IMG/VR virus record: IMGVR_UViG_3300043465_000906 | Location: 1 to 26,347 of that record | DNA length: 26,347 nucleotides | DNA from: a virus | Direction: 5' to 3' (one strand) | Shown here: in pieces, positions 7,758 to 14,321 of the stretch | Layout: the number at the start of each line of letters is the position of its first letter | Numbering within the stretch: position 1 is the first letter of the stretch | The notes under the pieces: model-generated | What the model saw: the letters and a program-made list of their open reading frames with translations, nothing else | The model's database searches: none | Told to the model about the DNA's origin: nothing | Position numbers and translations under genes: made by a program

Positions 7758-8225
7758 TTAACAATTCCATTTTTTTAGTGAAAGAGCCTTTCTTGTAGGT
7801 CTTCCTTTTTCATCCTTCATAGGCCCAGGCATTCCTGACATTCTAGCACAGAAACTCTTACGTCTCTTAGCATCTTTGCTTCCAGCTTTAAGCTTTGAAG
7901 GTTTAGTAGTTACAGCTGTCTTAAGTTTACTACCAGGATTAGCTGCTCTATAGCTTGCTACACCTTTAGCATTAAGACCTCCTGTAGGATTCTTACCTTC
8001 TTTCCTTGTCCAAGCGGCTGTGCTTCCACCATTTTTCATGGCTTTACCTTTGTATGTAGATTGTCTATCAAAACCTGGATCATTTTTTATTCCTCTAGAT
8101 TGATATGAATTAGGGGGTGTATAATTAAAACCTGGATCATTTTTTTTTTGTTGTTTAAATGTTTTACCCATTTGATTTTTTAGTAACCAATCAATTTTTC
8201 TTGTCCAAGCTGCAGTCTTTGCCAT
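7758..8225 (-). CDS. Basic protein with a GGLNAKG...SFCARMSGM...KKWNC domain (DUF6321-type)
   Basis: A 155-residue basic protein. The C-terminal domain (residues 68-155) holds GGLNAKGVASYRAANPG, RKSFCARMSGMPGPMKD, GRPTRKALSL and a final KKWNC. I recall this as a small-protein domain shared by environmental phages and large eukaryotic viruses, probably catalogued as DUF6321. In front lies a 67-residue segment ending in MKNGG. The sequence straight after this GG (STAAWTRKEGK) repeats the protein's own N-terminus (TAAWTRKID), and the segment also repeats NDPGF twice. This looks like a pro-segment or a duplicated start fused to a normal family member. It belongs to the cluster of basic small proteins. 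Function is unknown; head-internal or DNA-binding is plausible. Confidence 0.7.
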   Translation of the reverse strand: MAKTAAWTRKIDWLLKNQMGKTFKQQKKNDPGFNYTPPNSYQSRGIKNDPGFDRQSTYKGKAMKNGGSTAAWTRKEGKNPTGGLNAKGVASYRAANPGSKLKTAVTTKPSKLKAGSKDAKRRKSFCARMSGMPGPMKDEKGRPTRKALSLKKWNC

Positions 8226-8239
8226 TATTCAATATTTTA

Positions 8240-8524
8240 TTATTGCTTCTCTTTAAGCTTTTTAACCCCAAAGTAAACTCCGGTTCCTGCAGCTCCTGCT
8301 CCAAGAATACCACCTACTACACCAGCACCTTTTTCTTTAAAGTTACTCCAAGCTCTAGCTCTCTTATTCTTTTTCTGGGCACGGTTAAAATTACATCCTC
8401 CGCGTTGCGCTTCAGGTAGTGAATTCATATTACCTATCATGGCTCCGTTACTAGCTTTCTTTAATTGAGCTTCTTTAACATTATTAAAATGTGTAAGCGG
8501 ATTTACTTTCTTTACTGCTTTCAT
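8240..8524 (-). CDS. Small basic protein with a Gly/Ala-rich hydrophobic C-terminal segment
   Basis: A 94-residue protein. The basic N-terminal half contains EAQRGG at residues 38-43, matching the GG motif of its neighbours. A very basic stretch (QKKNKRARAWSNFKEK) comes next, then a hydrophobic Gly/Ala-rich segment (about 66-86, GAGVVGGILGAGAAGTGVYF) and a short Lys tail. The segment could span or penetrate a membrane, or pack as a glycine-zipper helix. A basic, GG-marked protein with a hydrophobic helix could be ejected with the DNA, but this is inference. No family recognised. Confidence 0.6.
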   Translation of the reverse strand: MKAVKKVNPLTHFNNVKEAQLKKASNGAMIGNMNSLPEAQRGGCNFNRAQKKNKRARAWSNFKEKGAGVVGGILGAGAAGTGVYFGVKKLKEKQ

Positions 8525-8526
8525 AA

Positions 8527-8676
8527 TTATCTTTTTTTTGCCATTGCTTTAAAAGTTTTGGCTAATGCTTTACGCTTTGGTGTACAAGTAGGTTTAGACA
8601 TTGGAGTACAGTAACCTTTGTGTTTAGGATTTACTGCTTTTTGAATCCATTTGTCATCCTTCTTTTTAGTTGCCAT
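8527..8676 (-). CDS. 49-residue WIQ-motif basic protein (paralogue of the 7174-7398 gene)
   Basis: A short gene, ATG at 8676 and TAA at 8527-8529, coding 49 residues: MATKKKDDK, then the WIQKAVNPKHKG core, the CTPMSKPTC element and KRKALAKTFKAMAKKR. From WIQ onward 36 of 38 residues equal the 74-residue paralogue. It lacks the paralogue's GG-ended segment, so its N-terminus lies near where that protein would begin after cleavage at GG25. The frame fits exactly between the genes at 8524 and 8679 with 2-base gaps on both sides. That spacing and the conserved protein make it a real gene despite its size. Confidence 0.85.
   Translation of the reverse strand: MATKKKDDKWIQKAVNPKHKGYCTPMSKPTCTPKRKALAKTFKAMAKKR
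8540..8649 (-). repeat. Copy 2 of the 110-base direct repeat (WIQ-core gene duplication)
   Basis: Partner of 7196-7305. Identity is greatest at the end coding the C-terminus and falls toward the WIQ codons. Most differences I can see are at third codon positions, which means the protein is under selection in both copies. Confidence 0.8.
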
Positions 8677-8678
8677 AA

Positions 8679-9017
8679 CTATACTTTTTTAACTCTTCTT
8701 CCCATACCTACTCTAGACTTCTCAGCTTTTTTAGCAATTAGTTTAGAAGGTGTAATTTCACTCTTTGTTTTAGGTGTATCTTTAGATACTCTTCTTGTAG
8801 GCCGGCAGTATTCATTTTTACCACCGGCTCCACAAGCTTTACCTGATTTTGTATCTTGCCATTTTTCTGCTTGCCATCTTTTTAAGTTTGTTCCTTCTTT
8901 AGTCTTTCTTACTGTACCTGAACCTTTACGGCATTTGGCAATAGCCTGAGAAGCTCTAGCTGAAGGAAACACAGCATACTGTGCTTTTACTTTACTATAA
9001 CAAGCATCTTTAGGCAT
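8679..9017 (-). CDS. Basic DUF5872-type protein shared by phages and giant viruses
   Basis: A 112-residue basic protein opening with KDACYSKVKAQYAVFPSARA and SQAIAKCRKGSG. Next come TNLKRWQAEKWQDTKSGKAC, EYCRPTRRVSKDTPKT and a GMGRRVKKV tail. The KDxCYxKVKxxYxVxPSAxASxxxxKCRK signature is that of a domain I recall as DUF5872, seen in environmental phages and in large DNA viruses of algae and protists. Its cellular role is not established. Four cysteines and many Lys/Arg residues suggest nucleic-acid binding. It sits between the 49-residue WIQ gene and the 390-residue GG-repeat gene. Family call fairly sure; function unknown. Confidence 0.75.
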   Translation of the reverse strand: MPKDACYSKVKAQYAVFPSARASQAIAKCRKGSGTVRKTKEGTNLKRWQAEKWQDTKSGKACGAGGKNEYCRPTRRVSKDTPKTKSEITPSKLIAKKAEKSRVGMGRRVKKV

Positions 9018-9020
9018 AAT

Positions 9021-10193
9021 TTATTTCTTTTTCATTCTCATCATTCCACCCATTTTAGCTTTAGGTGTAGCTGTTTTAGGAGCTGCACTAGTACCACCAG
9101 TACGTCCTTTAGCAACATTAGATGCAGCAGCTTTTGGATTTACTCCAGACTTAACACCTTTTGATCCTGCAACAGTTTGTTTTTTAACTGTAGCATTAGG
9201 ATTTACCATACCACCAGTCTTATAACCTAAAATAGTTTTAGCAGCTGATTTTACTCCATCATAAAAAGATCCTTTTTTTGTGTAATTAGGATATCTTTTT
9301 TCAATAGCATCATCAACTTTTTTTGCTCCTGATCCAATAGCTTTATATGCTTTGTATTCAGGAGTAGCTTTAACTGCTGCTTTAACTACCTTCTTAGTAT
9401 TTTTAGCAGAGTCTGTTACACCTTTACTAACACCTTTTGCTACTTGCTTAACACCAGCTTTTACATCTGACATTGCTCCACCTTTTTGCATTTTTAGACC
9501 AGAACCTTGTTTCTTTGCATAACGCATAGTTGCATTAGTTTCTCTTTTAGCTTGTCTTTTTTCTTTAGGTGTCATTGGTGCATCAGTCATTCTAGTTGAG
9601 AATGGTGTTGGTCCACCTTTTTGAGCCATCATTGGTCTTGCCATTGGTCTGTCCGGACCTGTCATTCTAATTTTACTATCAATGTATCCTCTTGTTGAAT
9701 TTTTTTTAATAGTTCCTTTTGTAGTTTTTACACCACCTTTTTGAAATTCACCAGGAGCACTAGAACCACTTGTTTTATCTTTAACAGCTTTTACTATGTC
9801 AGCTGCAGAACCTGCAGTTTTAGCTACATTGCCTGTAATAGTTGCTGCTTTTTCATAGGCAGTAGGTTCAGTACCAGCTTTAATACGGTCTGTCTTTGCA
9901 GTTATCTTTGCAAGCTTTTGATCTTGCTTTGCAGATTTTTTGATATCCTTAAAAGAAGCACCACCATCTTGGTATTTAGCTTTAGTAGTACCACCATATT
10001 TCATTTTACCTGATGCTTCCATTTTTGCTTTTTCTTCAGCAGCTTTTTTAGCTTTACGTCTATTTGAAATATTCTTTCCAATACCAGCAGCACCTGCAGC
10101 AGCAGCACTAATACCAGCAATGATTTGACTTGCTTTAGCACCTTTTGATCCTTTTACCTCAGACCCAGTCTGATATTTTTTCATTGTTTTCAT
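9021..10193 (-). CDS. 390-residue Lys/Ala-rich basic protein with eight GG motifs
   Basis: A very basic, low-complexity protein rich in Lys, Ala and Gly. Residues 19-39 form an Ala/Gly-rich hydrophobic helix, followed by a cluster of basic residues (NRRKAKKAAEEKAK). Eight Gly-Gly pairs end at residues 68, 78, 154, 194, 239, 328, 367 and 383. The best have a hydrophobic residue three places before GG (MKYGG, YQDGG, FQKGG, MQKGG, YKTGG). Between them are alpha-helical Lys/Ala segments such as TKKVVKAAVKATPEY. The design recalls polyprotein-like basic core proteins that are cut on head maturation, as in adenovirus, though the motif is not the adenovirus consensus. It lies 12 bases downstream of the 339-residue gene. 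I infer an internal head or DNA-condensing protein. No protease is seen here. Confidence 0.65.
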   Translation of the reverse strand: MKTMKKYQTGSEVKGSKGAKASQIIAGISAAAAGAAGIGKNISNRRKAKKAAEEKAKMEASGKMKYGGTTKAKYQDGGASFKDIKKSAKQDQKLAKITAKTDRIKAGTEPTAYEKAATITGNVAKTAGSAADIVKAVKDKTSGSSAPGEFQKGGVKTTKGTIKKNSTRGYIDSKIRMTGPDRPMARPMMAQKGGPTPFSTRMTDAPMTPKEKRQAKRETNATMRYAKKQGSGLKMQKGGAMSDVKAGVKQVAKGVSKGVTDSAKNTKKVVKAAVKATPEYKAYKAIGSGAKKVDDAIEKRYPNYTKKGSFYDGVKSAAKTILGYKTGGMVNPNATVKKQTVAGSKGVKSGVNPKAAASNVAKGRTGGTSAAPKTATPKAKMGGMMRMKKK

Positions 10194-10205
10194 TTTATTT
10201 TAAAT

Positions 10206-11225
10206 TTAAGAGTTCCAATACTTTTCACAAGCAATGTTTAGATCCTTAAGAACATCCTCATTTAAAGGATTTTTTAAGTGCTCTATTACATCAGACACAT
10301 TTCTTCCAAGCATTGCTCCAGTTTTTGTGTGATAGATATAACCATCTGCCTTACTTATAATATACTTAAAAAATACGGAATCTCTAACAATTGATTTAAT
10401 TTTTAATGTTTCCATATCTAAGTTTGTTGCATCAATGAAAGTTTTTGCTGCTCTTTCCTTGTTGCTTTCACCACCTTCTCCATTAATATATATATCCATG
10501 TTCTCATAGATAACATCATTTGGAGTTGATTTTCTATACTGTGTACTATTGATATCTACAACTTTTGCAATGTAGAATAACTTAGTACTGTTTTTATCAA
10601 ATAATTTCTGAAGTTCAGCTAATGCTTTGTTACGCATTTTCTTGTATTCAGTTCTTACCATTACTGTTTCCTCAGCTTTATCTAAGTAAAACTTAGGCGG
10701 AACAGCTTTTGATCTTGCATCATCATAACTTTTTGAAACTATTGAAAACCCTCCGGCCTCAATTGCAAATAGTTTGATTCTATCATATGGATCAGCTGGA
10801 TCTAAATAACTAGGCTCATTACCACATGATACACTTATTTTGTTCCAGAATTCAGCATTGTCAGGTTTTAATAACTTAACTTTATTCCAAAATTGTGGAT
10901 CTTCAATTTCAATTACATTTGCAGCTAACTCTTTCTCTAGCTCAATAATTGCTTCTCTTACTTGTCTTACTTTAGCTTCTTTATCTTCTGGATTTAAAAG
11001 TCTAATTTCTGGAGCAAATTCATTAAGACCTGTTACGTATCTTACTACTCCATTGTTTTCTAAACAAGCTAGTTGTTCATTATGTGTTACTCCGTCAAAC
11101 AGAGATAAACCATAAGATTCAAGACCCATGTTTGATGCATTAGCATCAAAGTAAGGACGGATGGCAATTGCAGTTTTCTTAACTGTTCCCTTGCCTGTTT
11201 CTACCATTGTGAATTGTGCTTCCAT
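10206..11225 (-). CDS. Conserved-looking capsid-module protein of unknown function
   Basis: A 339-residue soluble protein directly after the major capsid gene and its terminator. Residues 1-70 look beta-rich (KKTAIAIRPYFDANASNMG). Residues about 85-110 form a charged helix (KVRQVREAIIELEKELAAN). The C-terminal half has STKLFYIAKVVDINSTQY followed by helical segments (AAKTFIDATNLDMETLKIKS and DVIEHLKNPLNEDVLKD). No catalytic signature was found; I looked for a His-Asp-Cys or serine protease arrangement and saw none convincing. Position suggests a head protein, for example an internal, auxiliary or completion protein. I do not recognise the family with confidence. Confidence 0.6.
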   Translation of the reverse strand: MEAQFTMVETGKGTVKKTAIAIRPYFDANASNMGLESYGLSLFDGVTHNEQLACLENNGVVRYVTGLNEFAPEIRLLNPEDKEAKVRQVREAIIELEKELAANVIEIEDPQFWNKVKLLKPDNAEFWNKISVSCGNEPSYLDPADPYDRIKLFAIEAGGFSIVSKSYDDARSKAVPPKFYLDKAEETVMVRTEYKKMRNKALAELQKLFDKNSTKLFYIAKVVDINSTQYRKSTPNDVIYENMDIYINGEGGESNKERAAKTFIDATNLDMETLKIKSIVRDSVFFKYIISKADGYIYHTKTGAMLGRNVSDVIEHLKNPLNEDVLKDLNIACEKYWNS

Positions 11226-11261
11226 TTTGTTGTTGGTTTTTTGTTGATTTTTAAAATTAGT

Positions 11262-11293
11262 AAAAAAAGGGGTAGATGCTGTGCAACCACCCC
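11262..11293 (-). terminator. Intrinsic terminator after the major capsid gene
   Basis: On the minus strand GCAACCACCCC at 11283-11293 (read as GGGGTGGTTGC) and GGGGTAGATGC at 11269-11279 form an 11-base stem with one G-U pair and one mismatch. The loop has 3 bases, and seven T follow (11262-11268). It begins about 20 bases past the capsid stop. A strong stem and T-tract make it a confident terminator that would cap a high-level capsid transcript. Confidence 0.85.
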
Positions 11294-11313
11294 CGTTTTT
11301 TTATATAGTCTGG

Positions 11314-12930
11314 TTAGAATGATCCACCAGTAATTGGATTTCTCATGACAATCTTCAATACTTTAGTTGGATCTTTAACCCAAATAGCTGGCATTGTTTG
11401 AGACATCATTACACGGTATCCATTGAATTGTCCAGAAGACTGGAATCCTTGAGAACGTCCCATATAATCCATAGTACCATTCTGATACCACCACTTCAAT
11501 TGATTATCCCAAGACAATTTCAACAAGAAGATGTTATCATTTGTGTTGTCTGTGATATCAAAGATAATGAATGAGTAAGAAGATAATGGGAAACCATCAA
11601 TGATTGGGTTCTCAATATCATTTGTATGAATGTTGTCAAATGCAGGATTCAATACAAACTTCACGTTAGCCAAGAATGGAATAACATAAGAAGTGTAAGC
11701 AAATCCAAAATTCAAGTCCATACCTTTACCAGTGATAGCACCAATATCAGCAGCCTGAATCAAAAGACCTGAAGATACTGCTTCTCTTTTGATGGCTTCA
11801 TTTACCATACGCATACCACCCATACCAGTTTGAACAACTAAGCTACGCTTAGGATCTGGACCTTGGAACTCAACCTTACCATTGAAGAAGTTGTAGATTT
11901 CTCCACGGAACAAATCCAATGTAAAGTTATTCTTATTGTATACTCTTTTGAAAGAGTTATCCAATTGCTTCCAAAGACCCACTGACATTCTGATATCATC
12001 TGGTCCATCTTGCTTAACACGTCCACCGTGACCCCACATAAGGTAAGTCTCAATATCTGTAGCAATTTTAGACAAGTGAGCAGATTCCATATTTGTCAAG
12101 AATGATCTAGAAAGATCTCCATTGTCAAATGCTTTCTTCACTTTGTCTTTACCCATAACCTTCACCATGTCTTCCAAAGAAGTAACAGATGGATCAATGT
12201 TTTTGTCAAATGTTCTCCAGATCTCAGTTACTGGAACTGTACCATCTGCATTCATTCCACCTTTAATCATCAAGTCAGCACGTGATGAGATAGAATAATG
12301 TACGTGAGCTTCTGCTCCTCCTACATAGTTGTAGAATTCACGGAAACCTGTTTTAGTGATGATGTCAGAGAATCTTTCACCATATTCACCACGTGCAGAA
12401 CCTTTACGGAAAACTTTAGTACCATTTGATAAGTACTTGTTCTCTAAGTATTTGTAGTTGTCATTGTTTACTAACTGAACAGTATAGATATAGCCATCTC
12501 CAATTGGAAGGATATCTTCATCTGTAATGTACATCTCACAACCATTGTATTTGTCATATGTGATGATATCACCATGTCCAAACTCACGTCTGCTTAATTT
12601 GATGCGGAAAGTACTTCCATCAACACCTTTAAAAGTATTGTCTGGTTCAATATCCTCAATTACATAAGGAAGCTCATTAGAGACAGGTGTTTGCCACTTG
12701 TACTCTCCACGAGCATTATCAACCATTATTACATTCTTTCCACCGAAGCTAGACATTTGGTAAAGAGGCATTTCAACCTTCTGAGCCATAGCCCAAAGGT
12801 CCACTGGACCTAGATCCATTGGTTCTGCATCCTTCAACATGTTAACCAAGTGGTAGGAATCTACGTGTGAACTAGCATTGTAGTTGGTATCCCGTAGAAA
12901 TATACCATTGTTTAAAACTGGAGTTGCCAT
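11314..12930 (-). CDS. Major capsid protein
   Basis: A 538-residue protein following large terminase, portal and scaffold-like genes, the usual place of the capsid gene. Its arginine codons are often CGT and its codon choice differs from the AGA-rich neighbours, a sign of high expression. A private terminator lies just downstream. The protein is soluble and mixed alpha/beta, with no signal peptide, and only one cysteine (in YNGCEMY). Segments such as DDIRMSVGLWKQLDNSF, a long helix near TNMESAHLSKIATDIETYL and a beta-rich C-terminus fit an HK97-type subunit, but I cannot trace the fold by eye. The start at 12930 (MATPVLNNGIF) has an A/T-rich leader, with no Shine-Dalgarno. Identification rests on order, expression features and size. 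Confidence 0.8.
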   Translation of the reverse strand: MATPVLNNGIFLRDTNYNASSHVDSYHLVNMLKDAEPMDLGPVDLWAMAQKVEMPLYQMSSFGGKNVIMVDNARGEYKWQTPVSNELPYVIEDIEPDNTFKGVDGSTFRIKLSRREFGHGDIITYDKYNGCEMYITDEDILPIGDGYIYTVQLVNNDNYKYLENKYLSNGTKVFRKGSARGEYGERFSDIITKTGFREFYNYVGGAEAHVHYSISSRADLMIKGGMNADGTVPVTEIWRTFDKNIDPSVTSLEDMVKVMGKDKVKKAFDNGDLSRSFLTNMESAHLSKIATDIETYLMWGHGGRVKQDGPDDIRMSVGLWKQLDNSFKRVYNKNNFTLDLFRGEIYNFFNGKVEFQGPDPKRSLVVQTGMGGMRMVNEAIKREAVSSGLLIQAADIGAITGKGMDLNFGFAYTSYVIPFLANVKFVLNPAFDNIHTNDIENPIIDGFPLSSYSFIIFDITDNTNDNIFLLKLSWDNQLKWWYQNGTMDYMGRSQGFQSSGQFNGYRVMMSQTMPAIWVKDPTKVLKIVMRNPITGGSF

Positions 12931-12959
12931 TTGTATTTATTTATTTAAATTGTTACTAA

Positions 12960-14228
12960 TTAAAATCTCTTGAACAGATTGTTATTCTGTCTAGGGATTG
13001 TTCTTTGAGGTTTGTTAGAAGGTCTTGTCTTGAAGTCATCATCATCTGTTTGACTTGATGATCCAAGTTTTCTAGCTTCCTCAGTTTTTAATTGTCTTAC
13101 TACTTTTTCAGTAGCTACTCTTCCTCCTTGATCTTTTACTTTAGTTCTGTATCCTTCTGGATCAGAAAGTAACCAAAGAGCTTCAGCAATTAAACCATGA
13201 TTTGGTTCCACAAACTGATACTTTTCAAGTAAGTGGCCAAGCAAGTTTGTTTGCTTTCCAGAGATTGATGGATAATTTGGTTGAACCAATCCTGAATATA
13301 ACACGCTCTGTGTTTTCTTATCAAGTTTAATTCCTCCAATCTCTCCTCCAAGTAAAGTATTATATACACTATCAGTGTATGCTCTAGCTTGTTTAGATTG
13401 TTGATCTTTTTTCATCTCTTGCTCTGCAAGTTGACGTGCAACAATCTCTTCTTGCATTCTATCCAACTTTGGTTTGAACTGATTAGCTTTTTGACCAAGC
13501 TTATCAAGATCTCTCCAGTCTTCAACCTCAGATTCAATTTCTTCTGGAGTACCAAAACCTGTTGCATAAAGATACTGTCTTGCAATTTCAGCTTGATCAT
13601 ATTCATCATCTGGATCTAACTGACGCATCTCCTCTACTTGAGCAAGTGTTCTGAACAAACCTTTTAAGTCTTGACCTCCATCAGCAACATACTTTGCTGC
13701 TAGTTGAAGTTCTTCTGGTAAAGCATTAAAGAATTCTTTTGGAGTATTCTCTTTAATCTTTGCAGCTCTTTCTTCAAAGTTTGCTTCAAACAGTTCTCTA
13801 AAATCTTTAGTGGTGTAATCCTCTAATGATTTATCATCATCAAAAGGAATTAACTCACCTTCTTCAATCATTTTAGATGCTAATTCAAATAAACCTGACT
13901 TGTCAACTTTAGGTCTTCCTTTGTTGCCAGCTTCTTCTTCTTGTAAGATTAAGCCATCAAGTTCAGCAATAGTTTCATCAGCTTCTGCTTTCTTATCTGC
14001 TATCTCCCTTTTTTCAGCAGGAGTTGCAGGTGTCTTTTCAAGGAACGAGGTGTCAACATCTTCTCCTTGTGAGAATAGTGACTTTGGTTTCTCTTCTTTG
14101 CCATCTTCTGGAAGCATCACATTCTCTGCCCCAGGTGCCCCAAATAAGGCATCAATGTCTACTTCTCTTTGCTCTACCGTTGTAGAGTCTAATACCTGAT
14201 CATCAGGGTTGTTGTTGGTTTTTTCCAT
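12960..14228 (-). CDS. Scaffold-like head assembly protein
   Basis: A protein of about 422 residues from the ATG at 14228; a GTG one codon upstream could also serve, but ATG is preferred. The N-terminal half is strongly acidic (EDGKEEKPKSLFSQGEDVDT). The middle is helical and charged (KAEADETIAELDGLILQEEE, then DRMQEEIVARQLAEQEMKKD with coiled-coil potential). The C-terminus is basic and polar (PRQNNNLFKRF). Acidic coiled-coil body plus a short basic end, encoded between portal and capsid genes, is the classical layout of a scaffolding protein, whose basic tail binds the capsid subunit. LLGGEIGG near residue 300 is a possible processing site, unproven. No protease motif is visible. Confidence 0.65.
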   Translation of the reverse strand: MEKTNNNPDDQVLDSTTVEQREVDIDALFGAPGAENVMLPEDGKEEKPKSLFSQGEDVDTSFLEKTPATPAEKREIADKKAEADETIAELDGLILQEEEAGNKGRPKVDKSGLFELASKMIEEGELIPFDDDKSLEDYTTKDFRELFEANFEERAAKIKENTPKEFFNALPEELQLAAKYVADGGQDLKGLFRTLAQVEEMRQLDPDDEYDQAEIARQYLYATGFGTPEEIESEVEDWRDLDKLGQKANQFKPKLDRMQEEIVARQLAEQEMKKDQQSKQARAYTDSVYNTLLGGEIGGIKLDKKTQSVLYSGLVQPNYPSISGKQTNLLGHLLEKYQFVEPNHGLIAEALWLLSDPEGYRTKVKDQGGRVATEKVVRQLKTEEARKLGSSSQTDDDDFKTRPSNKPQRTIPRQNNNLFKRF

Positions 14229-14250
14229 CACTGTTGGTTTTAATGATACA

Positions 14251-14268
14251 CTATAATATACAAATAAA
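14251..14268 (-). promoter_or_regulatory. Promoter-like AT-rich motif upstream of the scaffold-like gene
   Basis: The minus strand reads TTTATTTGTATATTATAG, ending 22 bases before the ATG at 14228, in the 90-base gap after the portal gene. The TTTGTATATTATA core also occurs before the tail gene at 1446. A promoter here would serve scaffold and capsid, ending at the terminator near 11262. Confidence 0.35.
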
Positions 14269-14321
14269 TCTTTTAAATTTAAAGTGCTATTTGTAATTTT
14301 TTTGCATTATATAGCTACAAA

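Noticed and set aside
7276-7761. 161-codon open frame on the plus strand opposite the basic-protein genes
   Set aside because: It lies antisense to two well-supported genes, has hydrophobic and Ser/Pro-rich composition expected from the complement of Lys-rich codons, and no family features.
8620-8949. 109-codon plus-strand frame opposite the DUF5872-type gene
   Set aside because: The minus-strand protein has a recognised conserved signature; the plus-strand frame is its shadow.
7174-10193. Identity of the GG motif with the adenovirus protease consensus
   Set aside because: Adenovirus sites need a hydrophobic residue two places before GG, whereas here it is three places before, so a different protease specificity must be supposed and the parallel is only conceptual.
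10206-11225. The 339-residue protein as the prohead protease
   Set aside because: I found no convincing Ser-His-Asp/Glu or His-Asp-Cys arrangement; position after the capsid gene alone is not enough.
13389-14199. Plus- and minus-strand alternative frames within the scaffold-like gene
   Set aside because: They overlap a long in-frame gene with coherent domain layout; none has a leader or neighbour spacing that supports translation.
14232-14321. Terminator after the portal gene
   Set aside because: Only weak 5-6 base inverted repeats (TTTGTA/TACAAA, GCTAT/ATAGC) without G+C-rich stem or proper T-tract were seen.
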